64,000 bases of DNA from Bacteroidia bacterium (GTDB lineage Bacteria > Bacteroidota > Bacteroidia > NS11-12g > UBA955), in contig JAMNXP010000010.1 of the NCBI GenBank assembly GCA_023653095.1, forward strand, positions 17,805 to 81,804, in the 5' to 3' direction. The notes under the pieces were generated by a model. That model searched no databases. It saw only the letters and a list, made by a program, of their open reading frames with translations, and was not told where the DNA came from. How positions within the stretch are numbered: position 1 is the first letter of the stretch; every line of letters starts with the position of its first letter. The translations under genes and the position numbers were made by a program. Below are positions 19,619-28,616 of this stretch, one piece after another.

Positions 19619-22600
19619 ATGTTGCAATATTCTATGAGATTGAGATTCTACGTATTTTTTCTAACCATATTTTTAACGAGCTTTCAAGCTCTAAAGGCTC
19701 AGGCTGTAAGGCGTTTCAATACCGAGCCCGCTCAGTTCATCATTGAACTTCAAGATCGCTACAAGGCCGTTCAAGATAAGGCCATTAAAGCCGATTTTGA
19801 AAAATTCACCCAAAATTGGACCAACGGTGTATACAGTCCTGAACAGCAACGCTATCTCATCAATATGTCTAACAAAATGTTAGATCAAGGTCTCATCTTG
19901 GTGCCTTATTTTCATCTTTTTTATAAAGGATATACCGGCAGTTTGGAGCGTTCCATGAATTCCGAAATTTTGGAACAATGGAAAAAAATTGCCACTGAAT
20001 TAGTAGAAACAACCGATAAAGAATTCTTAGATTTCCTGACCGTAACCTCCAACCTGTTTGAAAAAAACGTGCTCTATCAATCTTCCGATACCCGAAAATG
20101 GTATGTGGATAGCGCCGATTTTAAACTTTCAAACAAAGGCGGTCGTTTGGCCATTGAGTTCCCAAATGTGAAGTTAAAGGGTGTGGCAGTGAATGACACT
20201 ATTGAAATTCAAACCTCTGGTGTCTTTTTGGGATCTGAGGGAATTTGGAAAGGCACAAAAGGAGTAGCTAATTTTAATCGCATTATGCCGGGTGAAAACG
20301 CCCAAGTTTCTTTTAAAGAGTTTTCCATTGAATTTAGAAAATCCAGTTATAAGGTAGATACCGTTTGGTTGCAATTTCCACGGTTCTTTGCCAAACCTAT
20401 TGCTGGTAGTTTTGCCGATGAACTTATTGATTTCTTCGATACCGCCCAACGTAAAAGAGCTAAATTTCCCAGATTTACATCGTTTGACAACGACCTAAAA
20501 ATAAAAGGTATTGTTGGTGATAAATCTGTATTTACGGGTGGTTTTTCACTTCAAGGAACCGCCATCAATACCAGTACGGTTGATGGTAAACCATCTATCA
20601 TTGATGTTTATTTTAAAGACAAGCCCAAGGTAACCTTGCAGAGTAAAGGATTCCGAATTCAAAACGGCGTAGCCACGTCCCTCAAAACAGAATTCACCCT
20701 AAATCTGGATAGCGGCAAGTATATTTATCACCCCAGTGTCAACGTATCCTTTAAGTATGCCAACAACATGCTTGAAATCAATAAGGGAGAAGACGGACTG
20801 ATGCGCGGTTCATTCGCTGATAATTTTCACAACATGAGCATTGACGTGCAAAACGTTCGTTGGAAGATTACCGAGCCCTTTGTTGATTTTGACAACTACA
20901 ACAACGATAAACCTGCACTGTTTCAGTCCAATGACTTCTTCAGACAGATTTACTACGATCGCATTCAAGGTCCATTGCCGGCAAACCCTATAGAGAAGAT
21001 CTATGCTTATTACAATCGCATGCCTAAAGACAAGCAATTGGATGACATGAAAGCGGAATTGAAGAAGTTGTATATGGCCAAGAATAAGGATGCCGCGGCC
21101 ATCGCGAATCTTTCAAAGCAAATTACTGAGCGTACCCAAATGCTCAAGCGCAAGTATGTTACCCCTGATAGGTTGACGTTTTCGCTGAAAGATTATTGTG
21201 CGTTTTATGGCTCAGACCCGGGTTCAGCTCAACATCCTTTCATTGACCTTCACGATGACGGTTTTGTGGTTTATGATTTCGAAACCGATAGTGTAACGGT
21301 TAAAGATAAGTTGTTTAACTACATCTTGATGAACAAAAAGTCTAAAGACTATGACGTCATCAGACTGTCTTCGGTGATTGCGGCTAAACCCAATGCAACT
21401 CTAAATCTGTTGAGCAACGAAATGGATATTGAAGGGGTTGCGGCGTTTAACTTTTCTGATTCTCAAAGCGTTTATGTACTTCCCAATGAACAAAAGGTGA
21501 AGGCCAAAAAGAATCGAACTTTGGAGTTTGGAGGACAAGTAAGTGCGGGTAGATTTGAATTTTTCGGACAAGCATTCAAGTTTGATTATACCCGATTTAC
21601 CGTTGACTTTGCCGTGATTGACTCCATGCGAATGTACTTCCCTGATGAGTCGGGGGTGCGGTTGAGACCCATTAAATCCGTATTTAGAAACATTGGCGGT
21701 ACCCTTTACATTGATAAACCCAACAACAAATCAGGTAACATTGATTATCCAGAATATCCCATCTTTACATCCAACAGAGGGGGAGATATTCTGTATGATA
21801 AACCGAGTATTCACGGCGGACAATACATTGCCGATAAGTTTAAGTTTACCGTAGATCCTTTTACCATTGATTCATTGGATAATTTCACCATCGATGGTTT
21901 GAAATTTGACGGAACGTTCTATTCAGCTGATATTTTCCCTGTCTTCAGGCATTACGTTTATATACAGCCCGATTATTCCTTGGGATTTGTAAAGCGAACG
22001 CCTCCAAGTGGTCTTGCCATGTACAAGGGCAAAGGAAAAGGTGAGATGACCCTAAATTTGAGCGAAGTGGGTTTCTACGGTGAGACGGGAACCATTGATT
22101 ATGAAACCTCAAAGACTGGGTTTACCCGTATTTTGATGTTGCCTACAACTACAACAGGTCCCATCAACACTTATGACCTCAAAGAAAGCACTCGATATGC
22201 TGAGGCTCACGCTGTGGATGCCACTTTGAACTGGTTCCCCTACAAAGACGAATACAAAGTGACCACTGGCAAGTATGCAACCAAAGCCTTTGTTTACGCC
22301 CATAAATTTACCGGAACCACCACTCAGTCGCCATCGAAGCTCATGGGCGATGGTTTATTGAAGTGGGATTTAGCCGAATTACGTTCAAATGCAATGCATT
22401 TGGCACCCAAACAGGCCATTTCTCAACAGGCCGATTTGAAGATTTTTACCCTAGACTCATCGAAGGTGGCTTTTGCGAGCAACAATATCAATGGAACAAT
22501 GGACTTTTTGACCCGCACAGGGTCGTTTAGATCAAACATCCCCGGCCAAATCACCCAGTTCCCTTTCAACATGTATCAAACCAACTTGAGCGACTACGTG

Positions 22601-24178
22601 TGGAAGATGGATGCTAAAACCATTGAAGCTCGTGTAGGCTCAACCATGGCAGGTATCACTCCTGATTTCATGAGCACTCATATTCGCCAAGACAGCCTTC
22701 GTTTTGAGGGACGTAAAGGCTTGTATGATATGAACGATTATACCCTTAAAGTATCGGAAATTCCTCACATTGATTTGGGCGACTCTCGATTGTTCCTCGC
22801 CGATGGAAAAGTATTGATTCGTGCCGAAGCAAACATGGATACCGTCTTCAAAGCCAAGATTATTGCCAATCGCATTGATCAGTATCACACCATCAACGAT
22901 GTAAAAGCCAAAATTTATGGCAAAAATGGAATTGCGGGAGCGGGTTGGTACAAATACATAGACAAATTAGGCAAGAAACAAGATATTTTCTTTGACAGTA
23001 TGTACTTCAACAGAGAACATAATCTTGAAGCGTACGGAAATATCAAAGAAGAAAGAGCCTTCACTTTAGACACTCGAATCGCTTTCAAAGGTTCTGCAAC
23101 TTTACATTCTCAAGAGCAATATCTTCGTTTCACGGGACTTGTTAAACCCTTGCATACCTTTAAGAACATGATTGAAAGTCATTGGTGCAAATTCAAAGGC
23201 TCAATCAATCCTCAAGATGTTGTACTGCCCATGAGTCCTCCCAGAAACGCCAGTGGAGCCCGAATTTTTGTTGGACTTCACGTGGCCAAAGACTCATCGC
23301 ACATTTATCCCGTTTTCAACTCCACCAAACGTCGCTTGAGTGATAACGATGTGACGCAAGACACCGGTATACTTTACTGGGATCATGAAAAACAAAGTTT
23401 CATGGCCGGAAGCGAATCAAAATTGCGTGAAGGTTCGCGTCGTGGAAACTACGTTCAATTCAACGAGAAAGATCATTCCATTCATGCTGAAGGTCCGATG
23501 GATTTTGGGGTAGAGTCAGAGTACGTAAAGTTCAGAACAGCGGGAGAAGCCAATTTGAAGCCAGGTGATAGTTCTTTTGTATTCAATCTGTCAATGATGC
23601 TAGACTTCCCACTTCATTCTGACTTTAAAAAACGACTGGGTGAAATTTTCGTGGGCGAAGGCGATGGAGCAGCGAACATCAATACCGATGTATTCAAAGA
23701 TGCGCTCGCAGAGATGATAGACGACCCTAAGTTGTTTAAATCAGTATTGGAAGACGTTGAAAAAAACAACCGCATCAAGGGCAATTTGCAATTGTTGGGT
23801 GGCAATGACGAAACCAATTATAATTTGATTCTGAGCGAAGCGGAGTTTCGTTGGGACTCCAAAATCAATGGCATGTTCTGTGACGGACAAGTAACTTTAG
23901 TGAGTATGTTTGGATTGCCCATAAACCGTTCGGTATCGGCAACCATGTACTTGGAAGCTAAACGTGGATCTCAAAAGATGCACATATACCTCAGCGATGG
24001 AACCAACACCATTTATTTCTTCTTAACGCCAAATAAAGTGAGCATTTACAGCAATGACGACGAGCTAAACAAGATTATGGAAGCGACAAATTCAAAGGTT
24101 AAACCTTCTGATTTTGGTGTAATGATTACCGGTGAGCGCAGTGTAGATCGCTTCTTGCGGAAGTTGGGATTGGAATAA
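19619..24178 (+). CDS. Large (1519 aa) exported protein of unknown function
   Basis: Single long ORF with N-terminal signal-like segment RLRFYVFFLTIFLTSFQALKAQA; no domain recognised; start 19619 or 19634. Confidence 0.8.
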   Translation: MLQYSMRLRFYVFFLTIFLTSFQALKAQAVRRFNTEPAQFIIELQDRYKAVQDKAIKADFEKFTQNWTNGVYSPEQQRYLINMSNKMLDQGLILVPYFHLFYKGYTGSLERSMNSEILEQWKKIATELVETTDKEFLDFLTVTSNLFEKNVLYQSSDTRKWYVDSADFKLSNKGGRLAIEFPNVKLKGVAVNDTIEIQTSGVFLGSEGIWKGTKGVANFNRIMPGENAQVSFKEFSIEFRKSSYKVDTVWLQFPRFFAKPIAGSFADELIDFFDTAQRKRAKFPRFTSFDNDLKIKGIVGDKSVFTGGFSLQGTAINTSTVDGKPSIIDVYFKDKPKVTLQSKGFRIQNGVATSLKTEFTLNLDSGKYIYHPSVNVSFKYANNMLEINKGEDGLMRGSFADNFHNMSIDVQNVRWKITEPFVDFDNYNNDKPALFQSNDFFRQIYYDRIQGPLPANPIEKIYAYYNRMPKDKQLDDMKAELKKLYMAKNKDAAAIANLSKQITERTQMLKRKYVTPDRLTFSLKDYCAFYGSDPGSAQHPFIDLHDDGFVVYDFETDSVTVKDKLFNYILMNKKSKDYDVIRLSSVIAAKPNATLNLLSNEMDIEGVAAFNFSDSQSVYVLPNEQKVKAKKNRTLEFGGQVSAGRFEFFGQAFKFDYTRFTVDFAVIDSMRMYFPDESGVRLRPIKSVFRNIGGTLYIDKPNNKSGNIDYPEYPIFTSNRGGDILYDKPSIHGGQYIADKFKFTVDPFTIDSLDNFTIDGLKFDGTFYSADIFPVFRHYVYIQPDYSLGFVKRTPPSGLAMYKGKGKGEMTLNLSEVGFYGETGTIDYETSKTGFTRILMLPTTTTGPINTYDLKESTRYAEAHAVDATLNWFPYKDEYKVTTGKYATKAFVYAHKFTGTTTQSPSKLMGDGLLKWDLAELRSNAMHLAPKQAISQQADLKIFTLDSSKVAFASNNINGTMDFLTRTGSFRSNIPGQITQFPFNMYQTNLSDYVWKMDAKTIEARVGSTMAGITPDFMSTHIRQDSLRFEGRKGLYDMNDYTLKVSEIPHIDLGDSRLFLADGKVLIRAEANMDTVFKAKIIANRIDQYHTINDVKAKIYGKNGIAGAGWYKYIDKLGKKQDIFFDSMYFNREHNLEAYGNIKEERAFTLDTRIAFKGSATLHSQEQYLRFTGLVKPLHTFKNMIESHWCKFKGSINPQDVVLPMSPPRNASGARIFVGLHVAKDSSHIYPVFNSTKRRLSDNDVTQDTGILYWDHEKQSFMAGSESKLREGSRRGNYVQFNEKDHSIHAEGPMDFGVESEYVKFRTAGEANLKPGDSSFVFNLSMMLDFPLHSDFKKRLGEIFVGEGDGAANINTDVFKDALAEMIDDPKLFKSVLEDVEKNNRIKGNLQLLGGNDETNYNLILSEAEFRWDSKINGMFCDGQVTLVSMFGLPINRSVSATMYLEAKRGSQKMHIYLSDGTNTIYFFLTPNKVSIYSNDDELNKIMEATNSKVKPSDFGVMITGERSVDRFLRKLGLE

Positions 24179-24189
24179 CTGGTTTGAGT

Positions 24190-24918
24190 CTAGTATTCAA
24201 TTTTGCTTAGGAACAATCCGTGAGCAGGAACTGATTTTCCAGCATCAGAGCGTGTACCAGAGTTTAGTACTCTCTGAAACTCTTGGAGGCTAATTTTTTC
24301 AGTACCCACATCTATGAGTGTGCCAACCATGGCTCTGACCATATTTCTCAGGAAACGATTGGCCTTAACCGTAAACACCGCACCAGTTGTTGTATTTTCC
24401 CAATTGGCTTCATAAATGATGCATACATCGTTATTTTTTGGGACTTTACCTTTACAGAAAGCGGTAAAGTGTTTGTGGTTTTTTAATATTTCACACGCTT
24501 GTGCTAACACCTTAAAATTCAAGTTGACCTTTTTACACCAGGCTATTTCTCCTCTAAAAGCACTCTTTTCATAATCAATAAAATATTGATATTGCCGTGA
24601 CTTTGCAAAAAATCGAGCATGGAAATCGGGTTCAGCCATTTCGATTTTAAACACGCTAATATCATCGGGTAATAGTCGATTTAAGCTGACGCTTGTCTTA
24701 TGGCAATCTAAGGGCTTTTCTGAATCAAAATGAGCCACATAATGCGATGCATGGACCCCGGTATCTGTTCTTCCGCATCCAACAAGCTCCACTTCGGTTT
24801 GCAGAACTTGATTTAAATGGCCTTCAATTTCAGCTTGCACGGAATGAACATTGGGTTGTTTTTGCCACCCATGATAATTTTTTCCGTGGTATTGAAGTTC
24901 TATTTTGTAGCGGGGCAT
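24190..24918 (-). CDS. truA: tRNA pseudouridine(38-40) synthase TruA
   Basis: GCGRTDTGVHASHYVAHF, FLRNMVRAMVGTLIDVG. Confidence 0.96.
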   Translation of the reverse strand: MPRYKIELQYHGKNYHGWQKQPNVHSVQAEIEGHLNQVLQTEVELVGCGRTDTGVHASHYVAHFDSEKPLDCHKTSVSLNRLLPDDISVFKIEMAEPDFHARFFAKSRQYQYFIDYEKSAFRGEIAWCKKVNLNFKVLAQACEILKNHKHFTAFCKGKVPKNNDVCIIYEANWENTTTGAVFTVKANRFLRNMVRAMVGTLIDVGTEKISLQEFQRVLNSGTRSDAGKSVPAHGLFLSKIEY

Positions 24919-24923
24919 TGTAT

Positions 24924-25126
24924 GGTCTTTGGTCCTTGGTCTTTGGTCCTTGGTCTTTGGTCTTTGGTCCTTGGTCTTTGGTCTTTGGTCCTTGGTCTTT
25001 GGTCTTTAGCGGGCGGCGGGCGGCTGTCGGCTGTCGGCTGATGGCTGTCCGCTGTCGGCTGTCGGCCGATCACCGATCACCGATCACCGATCACCGATCA
25101 CCGATCACCGATCACCGATCACCGAA
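24924..25126. repeat. Composite heptanucleotide repeat, locus 1: (GGTCYTT)12 - 9 GGCTGTC-like heptads - (CACCGAT)7 CACCGAA
   Basis: Hand-parsed as 29 consecutive 7-mers with no phase break over 203 bp. Confidence 0.97.
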
Positions 25127-25134
25127 AACTGAAA

Positions 25135-26334
25135 TTATACCCTCTCAAATATAATAGCCGAGCCTTGTCCTACGCCAATGCACATGGTGGCTAAGCCGTA
25201 TTTAAGTGAGGGATTACGTTTCATTTGATGCAATAAGGTGGCAGAGATGCGAGTGCCTGAGGCGCCGAGAGGGTGGCCAATAGCGATGCTTCCGCCGTTA
25301 AGATTTACTTTGTTAGGGTCTGCTTTTAAAGCATCGATGCTGGCAAGAACTTGTGCTGCGAAAGCCTCGTTCAATTCCATGATGTCGAGTTGGTCAATGG
25401 ACAGACCTGCCTTAGCGAGGGCTTTATGAGTGGCTGGCACGGGTCCAATTCCCATGATAGCTGGATCCACACCGGCAATGCCGAAGCTAACAATTCGGGC
25501 TATGGGAGTGAGGTTGTACTTTTTAACCATGTCCTCACTGGCAAGCAAACAACAAGCAGCACCGTCATTGATGCCCGATGAGTTTCCAGCGGTCACGCTT
25601 CCATTAGAACGGAAGGCGGGAGACAAGGTAGCCAAAACTTCAGGGGTGCTCAATCGCGGATGTTCATCGGTTTGAAATATAATAGGGTCTTTTTTCTTTT
25701 GGGGGATGTGGATAGGGGTGATTTCATCATGGAAGTCGCCGCGTTCATGAGCTTGTTGCCATTTTAACTGCGACTCGTAAGCAAATTGGTCTTGGCGTTC
25801 TCGGGTAATGTTGAATTTTTCAGCCACGTTCTCAGCTGTTTCGCCCATGGAAAATGGATGATGCAGTTTAGACAATGACTTGTTGGTGAATCTCCATCCA
25901 ATGGTGGTATCATAAATTTCAGGGGTGCGCGAAAATGCCGCTTCGGCTTTGGCCATGACAAAAGGTGCACGAGTCATGCTTTCGGTGCCACCAGCAATAA
26001 TCAGATTGGCTTCACCGCTTTTGATGGCCATGTATGCGTTTTGGATGCTTTGTAACCCCGATGCGCACAAACGATTCACGGTGTATCCAGGAACCGATTC
26101 GGGTATTCCAGCCAAGAGAGAGGCCATACGAGCTACGTTTCTGTTGTCTTCCCCCGCCTGATTGGCTGCGCCAAAAATAACTTCGTCAACTTCTGAGTAG
26201 TCTATCTGGAGATTTCTGCTAACGATGGATTTTATCACTTCGGCGGCTAAATCATCAGGGCGAACCGATGCGAGGGTGCCACCAAATTTTCCAACCGCGG
26301 TGCGGGTAATGTCAATTACAAAAACATCCTTCAT
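25135..26334 (-). CDS. Acetyl-CoA C-acyltransferase (thiolase)
   Basis: NRLCASGLQSIQNA, NGGSIAIGHPLGASG, CIGVGQGSA. Confidence 0.95.
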   Translation of the reverse strand: MKDVFVIDITRTAVGKFGGTLASVRPDDLAAEVIKSIVSRNLQIDYSEVDEVIFGAANQAGEDNRNVARMASLLAGIPESVPGYTVNRLCASGLQSIQNAYMAIKSGEANLIIAGGTESMTRAPFVMAKAEAAFSRTPEIYDTTIGWRFTNKSLSKLHHPFSMGETAENVAEKFNITRERQDQFAYESQLKWQQAHERGDFHDEITPIHIPQKKKDPIIFQTDEHPRLSTPEVLATLSPAFRSNGSVTAGNSSGINDGAACCLLASEDMVKKYNLTPIARIVSFGIAGVDPAIMGIGPVPATHKALAKAGLSIDQLDIMELNEAFAAQVLASIDALKADPNKVNLNGGSIAIGHPLGASGTRISATLLHQMKRNPSLKYGLATMCIGVGQGSAIIFERV

Positions 26335-26356
26335 GACACAAAGGTCGGAAAAAGGA

Positions 26357-27091
26357 TTAATTCAATTTCAATTGATATGTAAGATTTACACCTGTGTTGT
26401 ATAAATATCCCTCAATGGGAGTATTGTGTGTGAGACTAAACAGTGAATATCTGAAGGTAGGTTCGATGGTGAATTTCGATTTAGAATTGATGTTGTAGGT
26501 GGCACCCAATCCAATATTAGGCATTAAATTGAATCTGCTGTAAGTCGATTCCCCATCCATGTTTTTTCTGGTAATGTTTGGTTGAGAGGGGTCTGAAACC
26601 GAAATGATTTGTGATTTTTGAAAGCGGAAAAAATTCGCAGACATACCTACATGATAAGTTAGCTGCCATTTTCTTTTGCCGAAGGATTGCCTGAAATTTA
26701 ATGGAATTACCCAGTAATGGAAGCGGTCATAAATATCCCCAATATAATAAGAATTATCAGTCATTACATTGACATTGAGGCTTGAATAACCCATATTTTG
26801 GTAGCCAAGCCCCATTTCGATGTACGTTTTTGGGGATATAGATACAGCTAGATTTAATTGGGTTGTGTAACCCAAGAGACGGGTTTCATTTGAATTTCTC
26901 ATGCGGATGATATCATGTACAAACGGATCATTGCCGGAGCTCGACAGATGACGATTGTTGAGATCAGGTGAAAATCCCAAGGAAAGAAAAACAGACCGAT
27001 TATAATTTTCAGATGGCGTTGGGGTGATTTTTTGGGATATCAAATAGTTAGTAGAAATAGCAGTTAAAAATAAAAGTAAATTACTTTTCAT
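26357..27091 (-). CDS. Outer-membrane beta-barrel protein
   Basis: Signal-like N-terminus and alternating amphipathic strands ending in a hydrophobic strand (NTGVNLTYQLKLN). Confidence 0.55.
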   Translation of the reverse strand: MKSNLLLFLTAISTNYLISQKITPTPSENYNRSVFLSLGFSPDLNNRHLSSSGNDPFVHDIIRMRNSNETRLLGYTTQLNLAVSISPKTYIEMGLGYQNMGYSSLNVNVMTDNSYYIGDIYDRFHYWVIPLNFRQSFGKRKWQLTYHVGMSANFFRFQKSQIISVSDPSQPNITRKNMDGESTYSRFNLMPNIGLGATYNINSKSKFTIEPTFRYSLFSLTHNTPIEGYLYNTGVNLTYQLKLN

Positions 27092-27205
27092 TTGAATATA
27101 ACGATGGAATATGTAATATCATTCATTTGTGCAGTTTTTTAAAGATGCAAGCATTTCAAAAACAATTAATTAATATATGCTTAATATACAAAACAGACAG
27201 AAAGG

Positions 27206-27213
27206 TACCTTTG
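27206..27213 (+). promoter_or_regulatory. -7 element TACCTTTG immediately upstream of phoH
   Basis: TAnnTTTG match ending 4 nt before ATG 27218. Confidence 0.5.
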
Positions 27214-27217
27214 ATAT

Positions 27218-28543
27218 ATGCCGAAAAAGATATTTATTTTAGACACATCGGTCATATTGTTTGACCACCAAGCCGTAACTAATTTTCAGGAGCATGATGT
27301 GGCTATTCCAATTACGGTATTAGAGGAATTGGATAATTTCAAAAAAGGTAACGACACAATCAATTTTGAGGCTAGACAGTTTATACGTTTTGTTGATGCC
27401 TTATCACAAGGCAATTCATTGAGTGAATGGATTACAATAGACAAGAAGAGAGATTCAAAGTTTAAGGTTATCATGGAGGTGTCTGATAAATTGAAAATAG
27501 ATGCCACAAGAATTTTCGGTGATCGGAAGGCAGACCATTTAATTTTAAATGCGGCTTTGTTGATGTCGGAACAATATCCAAAGCGAAAAGTCATTCTTGT
27601 GACCAAGGATATGAATCTTAGGTTAAAAGCGAGATCATTGAATTTATTGTCGGAAGACTATGAAACAGGGAAAATCAAAGACGTAGAAGGACTTTATAGA
27701 GGAATCACACGCTTGGAACTTCCAGATAGTGCTCAGATAGAGGAGATTCACAAGTCAGACCGTGTCAATGCCAATTCCATTCTTGATTTTCAGCCAGAAG
27801 CACATCATTATTTTATACTCAGAAATCACAAGAGTTCCATTTTAGCCTACTATAACGCCGAGCAACAGACTTTAGAAAAAGTAGAAAAGGAGGTGGTTTG
27901 TGGCATTAAGCCGAAGAATGCTGAACAGGCGTTTGCCATTCATGCACTTATGAATCCAAAGGTAAAATTAGTAACCATTCAAGGCGTTGCGGGTACTGGA
28001 AAGACTTTATTGGCTTTGGCAAGTGCGTTAGCACAGAAATCGGATTTTGTGCAAATTTATCTTGCTCGCCCCATTGTTCCGTTAAATAATAAAGACATTG
28101 GATTTTTACCGGGCGATGCAAAAGAAAAAGTGAGCCCCTATATGGAACCCTTGTGGGATAATTTAAAGGTGATTCAAAATCAGTACAAAGAGAATTCTAA
28201 AGATTATCAACGCATCAATGAACTTGTGAAAAATGAGAAATTATTGGTTACCCCATTGGCCTTTATTCGCGGAAGAAGTTTGTCAAATATCATGTTTATT
28301 GTTGATGAAGCTCAAAATCTTACCCCTTTAGAAGTTAAAACCATCATATCTCGAGCCGGTGAAGGTACTAAAATAGTTTTTACTGGAGATATCCACCAAA
28401 TTGATACACCATACTTGGATTCTGAATCTAACGGATTGAGCTATTTGATTGATCGATTGAAAGGTAGGTCGATTTATGCGCACATTACCTTGGAAAAAGG
28501 GGAAAGAAGTGAGTTAGCAAATCTAGCAAATGAGCTACTTTGA
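27218..28543 (+). CDS. PIN domain + PhoH-family ATPase
   Basis: KIFILDTSVILFDHQA PIN start; GVAGTGKTLLALA and FIVDEAQNLTPLEVKTIISRAGEGTKIVFTGD. Confidence 0.93.
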   Translation: MPKKIFILDTSVILFDHQAVTNFQEHDVAIPITVLEELDNFKKGNDTINFEARQFIRFVDALSQGNSLSEWITIDKKRDSKFKVIMEVSDKLKIDATRIFGDRKADHLILNAALLMSEQYPKRKVILVTKDMNLRLKARSLNLLSEDYETGKIKDVEGLYRGITRLELPDSAQIEEIHKSDRVNANSILDFQPEAHHYFILRNHKSSILAYYNAEQQTLEKVEKEVVCGIKPKNAEQAFAIHALMNPKVKLVTIQGVAGTGKTLLALASALAQKSDFVQIYLARPIVPLNNKDIGFLPGDAKEKVSPYMEPLWDNLKVIQNQYKENSKDYQRINELVKNEKLLVTPLAFIRGRSLSNIMFIVDEAQNLTPLEVKTIISRAGEGTKIVFTGDIHQIDTPYLDSESNGLSYLIDRLKGRSIYAHITLEKGERSELANLANELL

Positions 28544-28602
28544 GATGCAATTCGATAACACAAGTTTAATATAGGGGTAATTTGGAGCGATATTACCCCG
28601 AG

Positions 28603-28610
28603 TAATTTTG
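28603..28610 (+). promoter_or_regulatory. -7 element TAATTTTG with upstream TTG at 28582-28584
   Basis: TAnnTTTG plus TTG with 18-bp spacing, 6 nt before ATG 28617. Confidence 0.5.
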
Positions 28611-28616
28611 TGGCAA

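Noticed and set aside
24924-25126. CRISPR-like array
   Set aside because: Units are only 7 bp, directly abutting, with no spacers and no cas genes nearby.
24693-25154. 153-aa plus-strand ORF with WSLVFGP/HRSPITD repeats
   Set aside because: It begins antisense inside truA and is kept open by the stop-free heptad arrays in any frame; best explained as a by-product of the repeat, not a gene.
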